Notes under the pieces: generated by a model
Seen by the model: only the letters and a program-made list of their open reading frames with translations
Told to the model about the DNA's origin: nothing
The model's database searches: none
Shown: one piece after another, positions 1 through 10,458 of the stretch
How positions within the stretch are numbered: position 1 is the stretch's first letter
Layout: every line of letters starts with the position of its first letter
From: Macrosoma leucophasiata
Lineage: Eukaryota; Arthropoda; Insecta; Lepidoptera; Hedylidae
Direction: 5' to 3'
Length of the DNA: 64,000 nt
Assembly (NCBI GenBank): GCA_036365455.1
Contig: JAWQUS010000030.1
Coordinates: 2,170,001 to 2,234,000, forward strand
Program-made: the position numbers and the translations under genes

Positions 1-275
1 CTGGCATTCTGTAATATAATTATTTTGTCGACAACAAAGTTTATACGTCTGCACACAGCCTAAGTCTATTGAAATTTTAATGTGAAGTGTTTGTGGAGGA
101 TTATCCGCAAGATACAAAACATAATTTCCATTAAAGGTCGACCCGACCTTAAGATATTATAACAGAAAATATGAAGGTATTGTTGAAAATTCTGTTTTCG
201 AAGCAACTTATTTAACTATCAACTGTAACTTTTACTGAGAGTGTAAGAGTATTTTGTTTTATTTTTATTTTTTTA

Positions 276-630
276 TACTAGCTGACCCGGCTAACGTCGT
301 TCCGCCATACAATAAATGTTAAAGCCATTGCCTTATTAAAAATCTATACAAATAAATAAAATTGGAGTGTCTGTTTGTAATATAAAAATAACCGCTTTTT
401 ACTAAACGCATATGTACACGGTACAAATACCAAAACAATGTTTGTCTGTCTGTCTGTTTGTAACGGTAATCTCGAGAATGGCTGGACCGATTTTGACGGA
501 ATTTTCACTGGCAGATAGTTTTTGTAATAAGGAGTAACTTCGGCTATTATACTAGCTGCGCCCACGACGTTCGGGTAGATACTGAACAATCATACATTCT
601 CACGCGGACGAAGTAGCGGACACGGCTAGT
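276..630. repeat. Degraded lepidopteran retroposon fragments
   Basis: Two fragments lie here. One begins near 278 with 'actagctgacccggc'. A second, in the opposite sense, runs about 340-630 and includes a 'cgagaatggctggaccg' stretch and 'gcgcccacgacgttcggg', ending near 'cgcggacgaagt'. Similar pieces recur at 17465, 18412, 20231, 21440 and 23316. They are non-coding tail pieces of dispersed elements. Positions 1-275 show nothing recognisable. Confidence 0.55.
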
Positions 631-779
631 TTAAAATAAAACTCTTATATTTAACAACAACCAAAAGTTAAATAACTGAACCTCAGAATCATATTAAGTA
701 GATAGCAGTTTATTTGCATCTATGCTATGGACGTTGACATTATTTGATTTTTCACGATAATCTGTACTAGATTTAAGCT

Positions 780-1110
780 CTCATTTAAAAGAGCTCTTAC
801 TGAGTTTGTTGGGTAGCGGAGTTCTTCCCAGTAGTGACTGCACTTGGAACTCTGCTAAGTGAATAACATTGATCTTGACGAATAAGTTTTTCTTTTTCTT
901 CATTTATTATCATTGAAGGAATTGAAAAATTTTATGATTATTATGTTTTAACCAAATAGTTTAAATTTTTAATTTACTATTAATATATGATTTTGCTTTT
1001 ACTATATGTAATGGTTATTCGCTCTAGGTAGTTTATGATTTATTGACGTTTTGAAAGTATCTGTAAAGATCTATTCGAAATAAAAATATTTTCTATTCTA
1101 TTCTATTCTA
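780..1110 (+). mobile_element. LINE 3' untranslated tail, non-coding
   Basis: AT-rich stretch resembling the 3' end of a jockey-type LINE. It has 'ggaactctgctaagtgaat', long T-rich runs, and ends in a short 'ttcta' tandem at about 1091-1110. The reverse complement of 14699-15056 has a similar 'ggaactctgccagtgaatg' layout. No coding part is preserved, so the family is uncertain. Confidence 0.4.
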
Positions 1111-1207
1111 TAGAAAAATGGAATTCCGCAAGCTTGGAATAAAGGCCAGAAAAGAATTGCTAGAAAATGCATTCCTACTTGACTGTCACGTTTGAGCTGA
1201 CTGACTG

Positions 1208-1312
1208 AACGCCTCCATTTAGCGGCAAGTAGCTGCCGTTTTCTGCTCGACTTGGCGCACTTTATCTGGGGGCCTGCGCCTGCGAACTCCGTCACTAGAA
1301 CTCTACCAAGCC
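1208..1312 (-). repeat. SINE-A head fragment, degenerate
   Basis: Contains 'catttagcggcaagta', 'cgaactccgtcacta' and 'actctacca', the 5' part of SINE-A (see 46108-46410 for a clean copy), with inserted bases between the blocks. The rest of the element is missing. Confidence 0.55.
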
Positions 1313-1582
1313 AGCTAAAAGATCTTTGAAAGGAAATTGTATTAAACACAGTTTTACATTTCTTTACCTTACCTGAAACTACCACAAGTGTCGAAGTCCC
1401 CTCAGCTGCGGATGTCAATAAAAACTTCGAAGCGAAGACTTTGTAATTACAGAGGCGACACTTTGTTCGCCTTCATTTACAAAACTTCTTGCGAATCTTT
1501 TAGTGAAGTTAGATTAGAGTATTTTTTATGTTATGTAGGGGTGGCAAACAAGCATGCAGTTCACATTGATGTTAAGTGATGT

Positions 1583-1892
1583 TGTTTTTTATGGAAGTGT
1601 CAAGCAAGCATGCAGTTCACTTTGATGTTCAATTTCAATTTATTTGCTTGTTACATGTTAAGTGATGACTGCAGCCTATAGACACCCACAAAAAGACCAA
1701 GGTCAAAATGCAGATGCGTTAACACTCCTGAGGCCTATGGTGTTATGCCTCTGTGCCGGAAATCACACAGGCCGTACATTACCGCCTGACCGGAACACAA
1801 TAGTGCTGAACACTACCATTTAGCGGCAAGTATATTAGGTAATGCGGTTTGCCTACGCCGGCGAGCTCCGTCACTGAGCTCTACCACCAGTA
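1583..1892 (-). mobile_element. SINE-A copy nested in an older SINE-A
   Basis: Near-complete SINE-A in antisense, from the poly-T at 1584 to 'ctctaccaccagta' near 1892. The flanks 'aagtgatg' and 'aaatgatg' look like an 8 bp target duplication with one mismatch. About 35 extra bases interrupt it near 1630-1660. Confidence 0.75.
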
Positions 1893-1917
1893 AATGATGA
1901 TTGCAGCCTATAGACAC

Positions 1918-2129
1918 AATGCAAATATGAACAGTGTGGAAACTACGTACAAAACCTTGAAACGTCACACTCACACAAACATGCGCATCGACGAGGCCTC
2001 TAAGCGGTTCTCGCGGTGCTGCAGTACTGAGTCACTCGCAACATCGAGCGTCGATGCGCATGTTTGTGTTAGTGTGCCATTTCGAACGTTTTGTACGTAG
2101 TTTCCATACTGTTCATATTTGTACTGTAC
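1918..2129. mobile_element. MITE with ~80 bp inverted repeats, hAT-like
   Basis: A ~212 bp foldback inserted in a SINE-A copy. The two arms, 'aaatatgaacagtgtgg' onward and the reverse complement of the right end, match over about 80 bp with few differences. It is bounded by a direct repeat of 8-10 bp ('tatagacac' at 1909-1917 and 2130-2138) that is continuous in other SINE-A copies, so it is a target duplication. It has no coding capacity: the open frames here read through the arms. Confidence 0.75.
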
Positions 2130-2440
2130 TATAGACACCCACACAAGATTAGAGGTCAAAATGCGTTGCCACTTCTGAGACCTTAGTTGTTATGTCTCTG
2201 TGATAATTATTACTATCGATAAACGAAATGATTCTGCAGTGGGATAACCTAAAACTTTTAGTGTTAACTTTTAGTTACCTTTAAGTGCAATAACAGTTAA
2301 ATAAGTTTTTATTTATGCAGTGTATACCCGGTTGCACCAAAAGTAAAAAAGCCTTTTATAATTTAGGGCCTGTTTCTTCATTTTTTGTTTTACATGAAAT
2401 ATATGGTCCTAATTATAAAATAAAAACGATGTTTTTATGA

Positions 2441-2533
2441 TATATCGATAAGTAATACATTTACAAAAACGAATCGATGTATGGAAAACATCGATGTATT
2501 TATCGATATTATAATAATATCGATATATCGATA
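2441..2533. promoter_or_regulatory. Cluster of TATCGATA palindromes
   Basis: Four exact TATCGATA octamers (2443, 2501, 2518, 2526) and two further ATCGAT cores (2473, 2490) fall in under 100 bp. In Drosophila this octamer is the DREF/BEAF-type element. Whether it acts here is unknown; a repeat origin is equally possible because 'tatatcgataagta' occurs twice. Confidence 0.35.
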
Positions 2534-2718
2534 AGTATTACACCGCTTTCCAATTAAATTGCATTACATTTGATGTTATTCATGTCCATTGTCCCTATTC
2601 CCTAAAGAATCGATGCCACTTTCCGTTCCGATTACTTCCGATGGAATTGCATTACACCGAATATATCAACAAATCATCGACGTTATTTTCACATTTTTCA
2701 GTATTTTTCACTGTCCAT

Positions 2719-3230
2719 TAGAACTGAGTCGATCGCGAGCGATAGAATCACTTTGATTGAATCACGATCCAAACACAAGTGATCGGGTCGTGACGTACAA
2801 AAAAGTCGATCATTTGGGTCCTTTGGGTCATTGGGTACTTTGTTTCTCGTGAACTCTATCACATTATGCATAAAGTACACTTCAGTTTGTTTACAGTTTT
2901 ATCGATCAAGCTCCCCTGCACCATATCATCTAATTGTAAAATTTATGCTATATACCTATAAAGTTTAAGAATGAAATTATAGTGATAATAAATTGAAATG
3001 TATTAAAATGAAAAATAGCCAGCGACATAATGTGTGGATCGCAGTCTCGAGTCTCGCATCCTTATCAGATGGGTCTCGAATCACGAGAATCATGAGCTAC
3101 AGTATACGTTTGAGCAAAATCGAGTCGCGACCCAAGTGACCCAAACGATCGAGTCATTTAGACTCGATCACCTTGTCGATGGGTCGCGATCGACCCGAAT
3201 CCCGACGAAGGAGTGATCGACTCAGGTCTA
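2719..3230. mobile_element. hAT-type MITE 'M', copy 1 (512 bp)
   Basis: Inverted ends are 'tagaactgagtcgatcgc' and the complement of 'gtgatcgactcaggtcta'. It is flanked by a perfect 8 bp duplication, 'ctgtccat' (2711-2718 and 3231-3238), as expected for hAT transposition. No transposase is present. Related copies are at 36164-36638 (left-truncated) and 56833-57469. Confidence 0.85.
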
Positions 3231-3279
3231 CTGTCCATCCGTAACATTGTTATTTAATTGTATTAATAAGTGAGCGTTT

Positions 3280-3435
3280 AAGGCGGCTGTATCAGATACG
3301 GCCTTTTAAAAATAAGACTACTACTGTAGCCTATAAACATCTAAATAACACTGCGTCCATTTTTGTTATATTACTTCATTTGATAAATTTCATAGCGCGA
3401 CGTAAAGCCAATCAGCGCCATCTGTTGATCGAGCA
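3280..3435 (-). repeat. Dispersed repeat ending in a hairpin
   Basis: Antisense copy of a ~155 bp repeat that starts 'gatcaacagatggcgct' and ends in a hairpin, here 'ggccgtatctgatacagcc'. Other copies are at 37460, 38783 and 41155. The hairpin sequence differs between copies but stays complementary. It has no inverted terminal repeats. Confidence 0.6.
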
Positions 3436-4329
3436 CCCAAACATCTATCTTCACCCATCATAATAATATGGCACTGTGTACGTCACAGATCACTGATCTA
3501 TGATGTACGTAGAGTCAAGAATTTACCGATCTTTAAAGAATGATGCTACAATCTGCTACAATGTATCTGTTTCAATGGGTTTTCAACCGACTTAAAAAGA
3601 GGAGGTTATCAATTCGTCGCAAAAATTTTTTATGTATGTTCAGCGAGTTTGAAATCGCCTGTACCGATATGAATATTTTTTTCTTGTTTTTATTTGATTA
3701 ATAAATTATGGTGTAATAACATAACTTTACTACCTATAGTACCTACCTATGCTTTTACCCGACTTACCACCTAGAAATGGTTATATTATTTTTCTGGTGT
3801 GTCTTTTTACTTATAACGTCCTATCTTCCAGATGGTTGCATGGATTTTGACAGTAAAGGTATTGTTATATTCGACATAAACAACCAAATCTCTTTGATTA
3901 CGCATTTGTATAAAAAAAAACGGTGGATTTATGGCGCGCAATAATACGTCACTAAAACACAAATCCCCGTCTACGGAGTTGGGTTTTTGCGTTATTGGGT
4001 ATCAAATGAAAGAAATTATGTACCTAGTAATTATTAACCATAAGGATGTAAGAAAAAAGTTCTTAAGTTTTAAACGTATAAATGTAATAAGAAATAACAA
4101 ATTTACTAAGAAAAAATATGGATCATGCTTGCGGCAGATCCGGGACACTGAAAAGATTAAAATAAATGTATTATACCTATTTTAAAAATGTAAATAAACT
4201 CGGACTTAAAAAATTCAAAGTAATTGACTAAAAAGGTCGAGATAAGGTTGACACTAAAATAAACCATAAACAACAGGAAACAAAATAAAATAAGCCACAT
4301 GGCTATTAGCTCCTTCTAAAAGTTTAATT
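3436..4329. other. Non-coding, nothing recognised
   Basis: AT-rich sequence with no gene or repeat that I recognise. The 84-codon frame at 3931-4185 has no family features and low-complexity composition. Confidence 0.5.
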
Positions 4330-4650
4330 ATCTATCTATCTATATAGACAAAAATCAATTGATGTTCGTTAGTCTCGCTAAAACACAAAACCAAAAATCA
4401 TTCAAAACCAAAATTAGCCAAATCGGTCCAGCCGTTGGACGGATTTGGCAAATTTTGGTTTTGAATTATTTTTGGAAGTCCAGGAAAGGGTTAAAAGGTA
4501 TGAAGAAAAATAAAATATGAAGAAATTGCAGGGAAATACCTTAATTTTATTTTCTAATACAAATAGTCCATATCTATCAAACCTTTGACACATTATTTCA
4601 TTCTGAGGCATTACGAAGTTTGCCGGGTCAGCTATTGGGTACATAAAGAT
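4330..4650. repeat. Dispersed repeat containing an 85-nt hairpin
   Basis: A 'gttcgttagtctcgctaaaa' repeat followed by an inverted repeat at 4391-4475. Two 40-base arms, left starting 'ccaaaaatcattcaaaacc', match at about 37 of 40 positions and are separated by roughly 5 nt. The right part continues into 'gccgggtcagct' near 4620-4640, the antisense of the piece at 278. Confidence 0.7.
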
Positions 4651-5619
4651 TAGAAATTTATCAAAATTTTATAACATTTTAAATGTTGATTTATTGTCAC
4701 ACACTGAAAAAATGGGGTAATTTTATATATTAATTTATTAGGGAATTATCCCATTTTTAAATAAAGGAGAAGCTTTCATTTTTGGATAAAGGAGGTGTTG
4801 CGAGCTCGACTCTGGTTCGTACATGTCCTCAAAAAATGGGTAAATTAAAGAGAAATCCGAAAAAAAATCACTGTTAATTTATTCAAGTATATATTTTAGA
4901 GTTACAACCACATTTAATTCGAACGATTTTATCATTTTCAACCATGTTCAAAATGGCGGCGATACAGACGACGCTTGGGATAGTACCTATGTAGATAAAA
5001 CAAAACTAATGCTATCTGTATCTTACTAGTGCATCACATATTATCAAAAAACGATCAAACCATGTTCATCGATCGAAAGATGTATCGAATCGATCAATTT
5101 AAAGAAGTTCTGATGATTTTTTTTTTAGATCGATTTGTGTAATATTAACACATAAAATCAATTTTGATAGTATTAAGAAAATATAACTTTTTTCTCCATG
5201 TACTATATAATAAAAAACAATTAAAACATTTAAATATCAAAATGACATCGCCCGCCATATTGGCCATGTTGGTTTTGAGTTGCAATTCTAACTGCAAATA
5301 ATGTTTTGTAACTGCAAACAAAGCTAAATAAGTGAAAATATGCAGTAAAATACGTTTTTATATTGATTTTATCTGTTAATGATATTGTGTACATGGCCGG
5401 AGGTCCATACATTTTTGCAACATCTCTTTTGTTGTGGAATGGATTATTAATCTATTGATCTACTATTCCCATATAGTGAAAAATATTATGTTTAATATTA
5501 TTTTACACGGATCCCCTGCAAATTATTCTCATGGTTCCCATGAAAACGGTCCCACGGTCTCTGTGCACACTCAACACACACACACATTCTGTATAAAGTT
5601 TTCACAAAACTAGACTTAC
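4651..5619. other. Intron after the channel pore exon, nothing recognised
   Basis: Lies 3' of the minus-strand pore exon, so it is presumably intronic. It is AT-rich with no recognisable exon for the channel's C-terminal tail. Confidence 0.5.
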
Positions 5620-5829
5620 CTGCGTATGAGAGTAGAACATGGAGAAATTGGAGACGATGACTGGAACCGGCAATGCTATTGTCAGCACACCGGCCAAAGC
5701 GCAGAGAGCACCGACGAACATGCCAAGGTACGTCTTCGGGGCCATATCCCCGTAACCAACCGTCGTCATCGTCACTATGGCCCACCAGAGGCCCAGGGGT
5801 ATGGATTTGAATTGGTTATCTGGGTTATC
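5620..5829 (-). CDS. Shaw: Shaw-type (Kv3) potassium channel, pore and S6 exon
   Basis: A 210 nt exon encoding 70 residues. It opens in phase 0 after an AG acceptor (5831-5830) and ends in CAG before a GTAAG donor (5619). It begins [13 protein letters not shown], then has the selectivity filter TVGYGD at residues 24-29 and S6 with the PVP bend ([10 protein letters not shown], 52-61). These are the signatures of voltage-gated K+ channels, which form tetramers in the plasma membrane of excitable cells. The filter and gate are intact. The preceding exon is 16896-17210, and their junction reads through from S5 into the pore turret. Assignment to Shaw rather than Shab, Shal or Shaker rests on the S4-S6 pattern. 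The paralogue Shawl (Shaw2) cannot be excluded. The downstream exon was not seen. Confidence 0.9.
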
Positions 5830-5903
5830 CTGGAATAAAGATAGATAGATAATATTTATTTGTATTAAACATTTGCCTTAGTTATAAAGTTTATACATTT
5901 CGT

Positions 5904-6188
5904 AACTTCACGCCTGCAATCTTCGAAGGGGTAGGCAGAGATAAATGCATGCATTCAAGCATATATTACATGGAAACACCCACGATTCGCCGGTTACGTT
6001 TTGGCCCATGTAACAGGTGGCGAGCCTGTTGTCATCTCCAGGCTCAATACCAAGGTATAGAGCCACCCGATACCAGCCAGAGATAAAAGACTTCACAGTG
6101 TTACCTCTGATTGGCCCTGACTCGGCAATTGAACCCAGCACCCCAGAGTAGAAGTAGTGGCCTGCTACCACTAGGCTACTGGGGCAGT
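5904..6188 (-). mobile_element. SINE-B, tRNA-derived, full length
   Basis: Read on the minus strand it starts 'aactgcc...tagcctagtggtag' (A-box-like), has a B-box-like 'ggttcaattgcc', then the common body and the 3' end 'ctctgcctacccc...cttcg'. The 3' end resembles that of a LINE in this window (see 8178-8466). Diverged copy. Confidence 0.75.
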
Positions 6189-6239
6189 TATATCATAACT
6201 CATGATAAATGTTTAATTTTAAAGTAATTACCTATAGAA

Positions 6240-6330
6240 AAATTTAAAAAGAAATTTGGGGCGGGGATCGAACTTGCGACCAGTGAGTAAAAAGCCCAGC
6301 TGCTTTACCATTTAGCTATAGAAACCCCTC
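6240..6330 (-). repeat. tRNA-like fragment, probably a SINE head
   Basis: On the minus strand there is a B-box 'gttcgatccccgcc' with an upstream 'tagctaaatggtaaagc' A-box-like block. The acceptor ends do not pair as a tRNA and the T stem is mismatched, so it is not a working tRNA. Confidence 0.45.
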
Positions 6331-6850
6331 CTATACCTAAGCTTCAGTAATAATTGACTTGCAGAGGAGTGAAGTACTCCATACTCCCCCCCTACCAAAG
6401 CCGAAGCCTTCGTAATAATTAACTGGCTATTGCAAAAGATACATAAAAAGTGATAATCCATCATATTATTCAAAAAAAGCTGATCCATCAGAGATTACAA
6501 ATATTTGCTATATATTTTTTTCATAAAAACCTTCTGACAGTAACGAACACATAAAATATAGTTCTATCAAATTTGGTGCAGTCGTTTATAAGTAATGGGT
6601 ATTTAAACTTTGATAATTCATTTTTATTTATATAAGATTCAATATTTGATGTTAAACAAAATCAATGAAGCGATAAATGGTTAAATTGTTCAAGGGACTT
6701 TGGAGCAAGAATTTAACGTCTCTTAGTTCTACTCGTAAAGTATCGAATTTATACTTTGAAAGTTTCAAAGTTCTTGATTGAAATGTTAATTGGTCTGGTC
6801 AATTTCATCAATTCATCAATCAATTTATGTAGAAATAGTTTTGATTACTC
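6331..6850. other. Intronic, nothing recognised
   Basis: AT-rich with short pieces such as 'aaatttggtgcagtcg' typical of old retroposon tails. No gene seen. Confidence 0.45.
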
Positions 6851-7395
6851 GTGGTAGAGTTGTGGGAACTCGAGGGCGTAGGCACCAACGCATTATCTAA
6901 CCTATCTACCGCCGAATGGTAGTGTTCAGCATTATTGTGTTTTTATTTTTTTATTTTTTTATGTAATGGAAATGGTAAACAAGCAGGCAGTTCACATTGA
7001 TGTTAAGTGATGACTGCAGCCTATAGACACCCACACAAAGACCAAGGTAAAAATGCAGATGCGTTACCACTCCTGAGGCCTAAGGTCTTATGCCTCTGTG
7101 CCGGAAATTACAGGGCCGTACATTACCACCTGACCGGAACACGATAGTGTTGAACACTACCATTTAGCGGCAAGTATATTAGGTAATGCGGTGGTGCCTA
7201 CGCCCGCGAGCTCCGTCACTGGAGCTCTACCACCAGTAGAAAGTGTTCCAGTTAAATGGCAATGCCTCCGTAATAACAGTCACAGAGACATAACAACTTA
7301 GAGCGCCAGGATGGGAACGCATCTGCATTTAGATGGTTTTTGTGTAGATATGAATAGGCTGCAGTCATTAATGTGAGCAGCAACATTGTTTGCCA
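6851..7395 (+). mobile_element. Old SINE-A split by a younger SINE-A
   Basis: The head is at 6851-6945 ('gtggtagagttgtggga') and the tail at 7245-7395 (ending 'gtttgccacc...aaataaaaa'). The gap is the antisense copy 6946-7240. The older copy is of the subfamily with 'cgtaataacagtcacagaga'. Confidence 0.75.
6946..7240 (-). mobile_element. SINE-A copy nested in 6851-7395
   Basis: Near-complete antisense copy, from T-rich tail and 'atgtaatggaaatggtaaac' to 'ggagctctaccaccag'. Close to the majority sequence, hence younger than its host copy. Confidence 0.85.
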
Positions 7396-7479
7396 CCTTT
7401 CTTAAATAAAAAAAAAATACGATGACCTTAAGGAAGGAATACATCATACTATAACGATGGTAAATCGAGCTGCTGGAAT

Positions 7480-7746
7480 GGAAAATCGAGATTTGTGAGA
7501 ATTAACAATATTATTCACTAATGGTGAACATTACGAAATACGTCTGTTAATCAGCCATCATAGAACAGGAATTCCCTCGTGAATACTGAGCTGAACTCGA
7601 ATGTAGTTAAATACCAGAAAATACGTAGGTGCAACAGTTTGGACGTGACAATAAGGTCTAGAGATCCCCGTGGAACTGTATTTAACTGATGACATCTTAT
7701 TAGTTTAGGGATTGACACTACAAAAAAATACGCAATGGGGATATTA

Positions 7747-7796
<50 letters not shown>

Positions 7797-8125
7797 CTCT
7801 ATAGATATATATACATATATGTAAATTGTATCTTTATTCTATTTATGTAATAAATGTGTATACATTTGTATGTACTAGTTATACTAAGTATGAATTATTA
7901 TTATGCTCTGTATGTCTGTTGTGTCGTAATACCGCCATATAACTTTCTATACTAGTAGTGGTTTAACTGGTAGAGAACGCTCTTAGCGTTAAGTTTGCCA
8001 TTTGTAACAATATTGTATGTGTATTGTGACAATAAAGACTTAATAAATAAATAAATAAAACTAACTCGGTCTTACTTGTTGATGTTGGTAGTACCTATAT
8101 TCTCTAGTTGAAATAACCTTGGACG
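7480..8125 (+). repeat. Local duplication unit, copy 1
   Basis: 'aaatcgagatttgtgagaat' onward is repeated at 8483-8820 with the same order of blocks ('cctcgtgaatac', 'gaatgtagttaaata', 'ttggacgtgacaataagg', 'acgcaatgggga'). Copy 1 is interrupted at 7741-8058 by a LINE tail, after which the match resumes ('ctaactcggtcttac'). Confidence 0.75.
7741..8058 (+). mobile_element. LINE 3' end with (TA)n and AATA tail
   Basis: Starts in a (TA)n tract (7751-7791). It ends with 'ggtttaactggtagagaac', 'gttaagtttgcca' and 'gacaataaagacttaataaa' followed by AATA repeats. The same tail occurs at 25752-25862. It is absent from the matching point of duplication copy 2 (about 8762), confirming insertion. Confidence 0.65.
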
Positions 8126-8177
8126 TTCGATTACCTTAAGAAACACATCAAACTTATGGAAACGATTATTACACTCA

Positions 8178-8466
8178 TAGTATGTATCTTCACGCCAGGT
8201 CCCTAACGGGGTAGGCAGAGAGTGTCAAGCGCCAGATATCCCGGTCCTGACATACCTCTCGTGCCTCGTCTACCTTCATCATTCTCTTCATAAATGCACG
8301 CCGATTCCTAAAACTTTTGACCCCACCGTCAGACAGAACTCGACCTATTTGATCATGGTAGGTCAGACTTGGTCTTCTGCAACCATCCACATTCGCATAG
8401 TATATCTGTTTAGTCATTCGCTCATTCGACATTCTTTCTATATGCCCGAACCATCGGAGCATGCCT
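8178..8466 (-). pseudogene. LINE ('LINE-Q') reverse transcriptase C-terminus and 3' end
   Basis: The minus strand encodes about 90 residues with LRWFGHIERM, ADVDG-type and YHDQIGR blocks, then KVDEAREVCQDRDIWRL and a stop. This is the C-terminal end of a non-LTR retrotransposon polyprotein. It is followed by a short 3' end, 'cctaccccgttaggga' plus 'ggcgtgaagata', and a TACA-type tail. The 5' part is missing. Sister copies are at 38168, 40945 (+) and 56147. Confidence 0.8.
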
Positions 8467-8482
8467 TTTTTAATTCACAGTC

Positions 8483-8820
8483 GAATAAAAAATCGAGACT
8501 TGTGAGAATTAACAATATTAAATCACAAATAGTGAACATTCCAAAATACGTCTGCTCCATCAATAGGCATCATAGAATACGAATTCCCTCGTGAATACCA
8601 TGCTTTACTCGAATGTAGTTAAATACTAGAAAATACGAAGGTGCGACAGCTTGGACGTGACAATAAGGTTTTGGGGTCTCTGTGGGGCCGTATTTAACAG
8701 GTGACATCATATAGGTCTAGCGTTAGACAAGGTCGCACTATTAATAAAAACCTACGCAATGGGAATTAACTCTGGCTTACTTATTGATATCAATAGTACA
8801 TACCTTTATCCTCGATACTA
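8483..8820 (+). repeat. Local duplication unit, copy 2
   Basis: Second copy of the unit at 7480-8125, without the LINE tail but bounded by LINE-Q on the left and a hAT element on the right. Divergence from copy 1 is moderate, so the duplication is not recent. Confidence 0.75.
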
Positions 8821-8825
8821 CACAA

Positions 8826-9337
8826 CACAGAGCAACACGGGCCACCGGCCGCAGCGGACCAGAGGGGAGTAGTCACCAAACGGTCCTACGCCTGTCGCCC
8901 AGATATTTAAATGTGTGCGTGCAATTGTTTATGTATTTTGTTAAAGTCAAGGTGTGAGTTTCGTAGTAATAGACGATTTTTGTAGTGTGAGTGTGTATCA
9001 CACGTATTTCCCCCACTCAAAAAATGACTGTTATGCATCGGTAATAAACGCTATGACTACTGCTACTCCCCTCCAGCACACAGCGGACACTCCGCCAAAA
9101 TTCCATACAACCGCTTAATTTGGTTTCTATTACACAGACATCAATCAGTGACGTGTATTTACACGCGCACCTGTGTGCGTAGAACGTACAAAATACCAAC
9201 CGTCGCCCATAAGAGGGGAAGGGGTTGAGTGATGCGGGCAAATCGGGCGGGACGTCGAAGTGTCCCTTCTATACGTAGTATTATTATATATTCTCTGACT
9301 CCGGTCCGCCGCGACCGGTGGGCCGAGTTGCTGTATG
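8826..9337. mobile_element. hAT-type MITE 'Y', copy 1, with an inserted repeat
   Basis: The ends 'cacagagcaacacgggcc' and the complement of 'cggtgggccgagttgctg' are inverted copies. The 8 bp duplication 'ctacacaa' lies at 8818-8825 and 9338-9345. Copies 34159-34474 and 50114-50400 lack the internal stretch about 9075-9298, which is a separate repeat (see 13453-13700). No transposase. Confidence 0.8.
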
Positions 9338-9340
9338 CTA

Positions 9341-9510
9341 CACAAAGACCAGAGATCGAAATGCAGAGGCATGCCACCCTTGAGTTATGTCTGACCATGA
9401 CCATCTATCGTGAACACGATAGTAATGAACACTACCATTTGGCGGTAGATAGATTAGGTAATGCGGTGGTGACTACACCCTCAAGCCCCTACACTAGATC
9501 TCTACCAGTA
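9341..9510 (-). mobile_element. SINE-A, truncated copy
   Basis: Contains 'acacaaagaccagagatc', 'gaacactaccatttggcgg', 'taggtaatgcggtgg' and 'gatctctaccagta'. The 3' tail side is missing where the hAT element begins. Confidence 0.7.
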
Positions 9511-10458
9511 ATAATTCGAAAAGAGTACATACATTTCGTACAATGATGTTTTATGGAATTCGTAGTTTCGATTGCTCTTACACACCCTTTAAGTGATTAA
9601 CCGTTGATCCCATCTTTGATTGGACTGCTGGGCACGAGTCTCACCTCACCTCAAGGCATGGAGCTTACTCCACAACGCTGCTCCAACAAGGAGGACAGGC
9701 AATAAACATTTCAAATTATTTAGATGCCTTTTTGACAAACAAATGTTAGTGTGGTCGCTGGTAATGCTTTAGGGTCATAGCTCACTAGAGCAACCCGGCA
9801 CCTGACCTGCGCCCGACCGCCTCGAGTGGTCTGCGCTCATTACATCAACTCCGTTCCGTATCGCCTCGACCGTAAGCCGTCAACGCGCGGGCGGCGCGGT
9901 CCACGCGCAGACGGCAAGTGGACCACTCGGTGACCATTAGCTTGTCTTGCGTTGACTTTGCATTGCCAACTCGCTATTCCCAAGTGGACTGCGCTCGGTC
10001 CGCGAGTGGTTCACAAGTAACTTTGCGTCCTTCACCCGTCGACCACCCGTCGACAACGAGGCGGTGCTGGTGCTGGTGGTGCTGGTCGAGTGCCGGGTGG
10101 CTGTAGTCAGCAGTCGAAACCATTAATTTTCTAATATTATGATAATTTTCAATCGTGATCAAAACAGTTTACAAACTCTGGAGTCTGTGTTTACAAAAGA
10201 TTGTCCATTTTTTCTTAACCTGTTGGTACTGCACCCATAAATAAATTTAAAGTTACATTGAATTTGCTCGGACATTTTCCTCTGTTGTAATTACTTACAT
10301 ACCGATTGACAGACAGACGAGGGTGTTTCTCTCTCGCCAGAAACTACGAGATATCTTACGTTATACATGACCCCTTCGAGGTACTGACAGTGGCAACATT
10401 AATTAAAAGTCACTGTGATTTGAAGTTTTTTTTTCTAAGATCTCTAAAGTCTTATTGA
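9511..10458. other. Intronic; GC-rich block 9788-10104 with inverted ends
   Basis: Mostly unremarkable. The GC-rich block starts 'agcaacccggcac' and ends with the near-complement 'gtgccgggtggct', suggesting a degraded MITE, but I could not find a target duplication. The frames inside are GC-rich artefacts. Confidence 0.4.

Larger units (their letters stand above)
1523..2215 (-). mobile_element. SINE-A, older copy split by two later insertions
   Basis: The tail (poly-T, 'ggcaaacaagcatgcagttc') occupies about 1523-1582, and the middle resumes at 1893-1917 and 2130-2215. The gaps are a second SINE-A copy (1583-1892) and a MITE (1918-2129). The sequence after 2138 is of the 'agaggtcaaaatgcgttgcc' subfamily. 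The 5' head is missing. Confidence 0.7.

Noticed and set aside
5498..5838. Open frames on both strands over the channel pore exon (5498-5785 minus, 5626-5838 plus)
   Set aside because: They are out-of-frame shadows. The true frame is minus-strand with splice sites at 5829 and 5620 and encodes TVGYGD.
9229..9546. 105-codon plus-strand frame
   Set aside because: It spans the junction of a hAT MITE, repeat W and a SINE; no single origin is possible for a protein.
9788..10104. CpG-rich promoter or first exon
   Set aside because: Inverted ends suggest a degraded MITE; there is no downstream gene on either strand.
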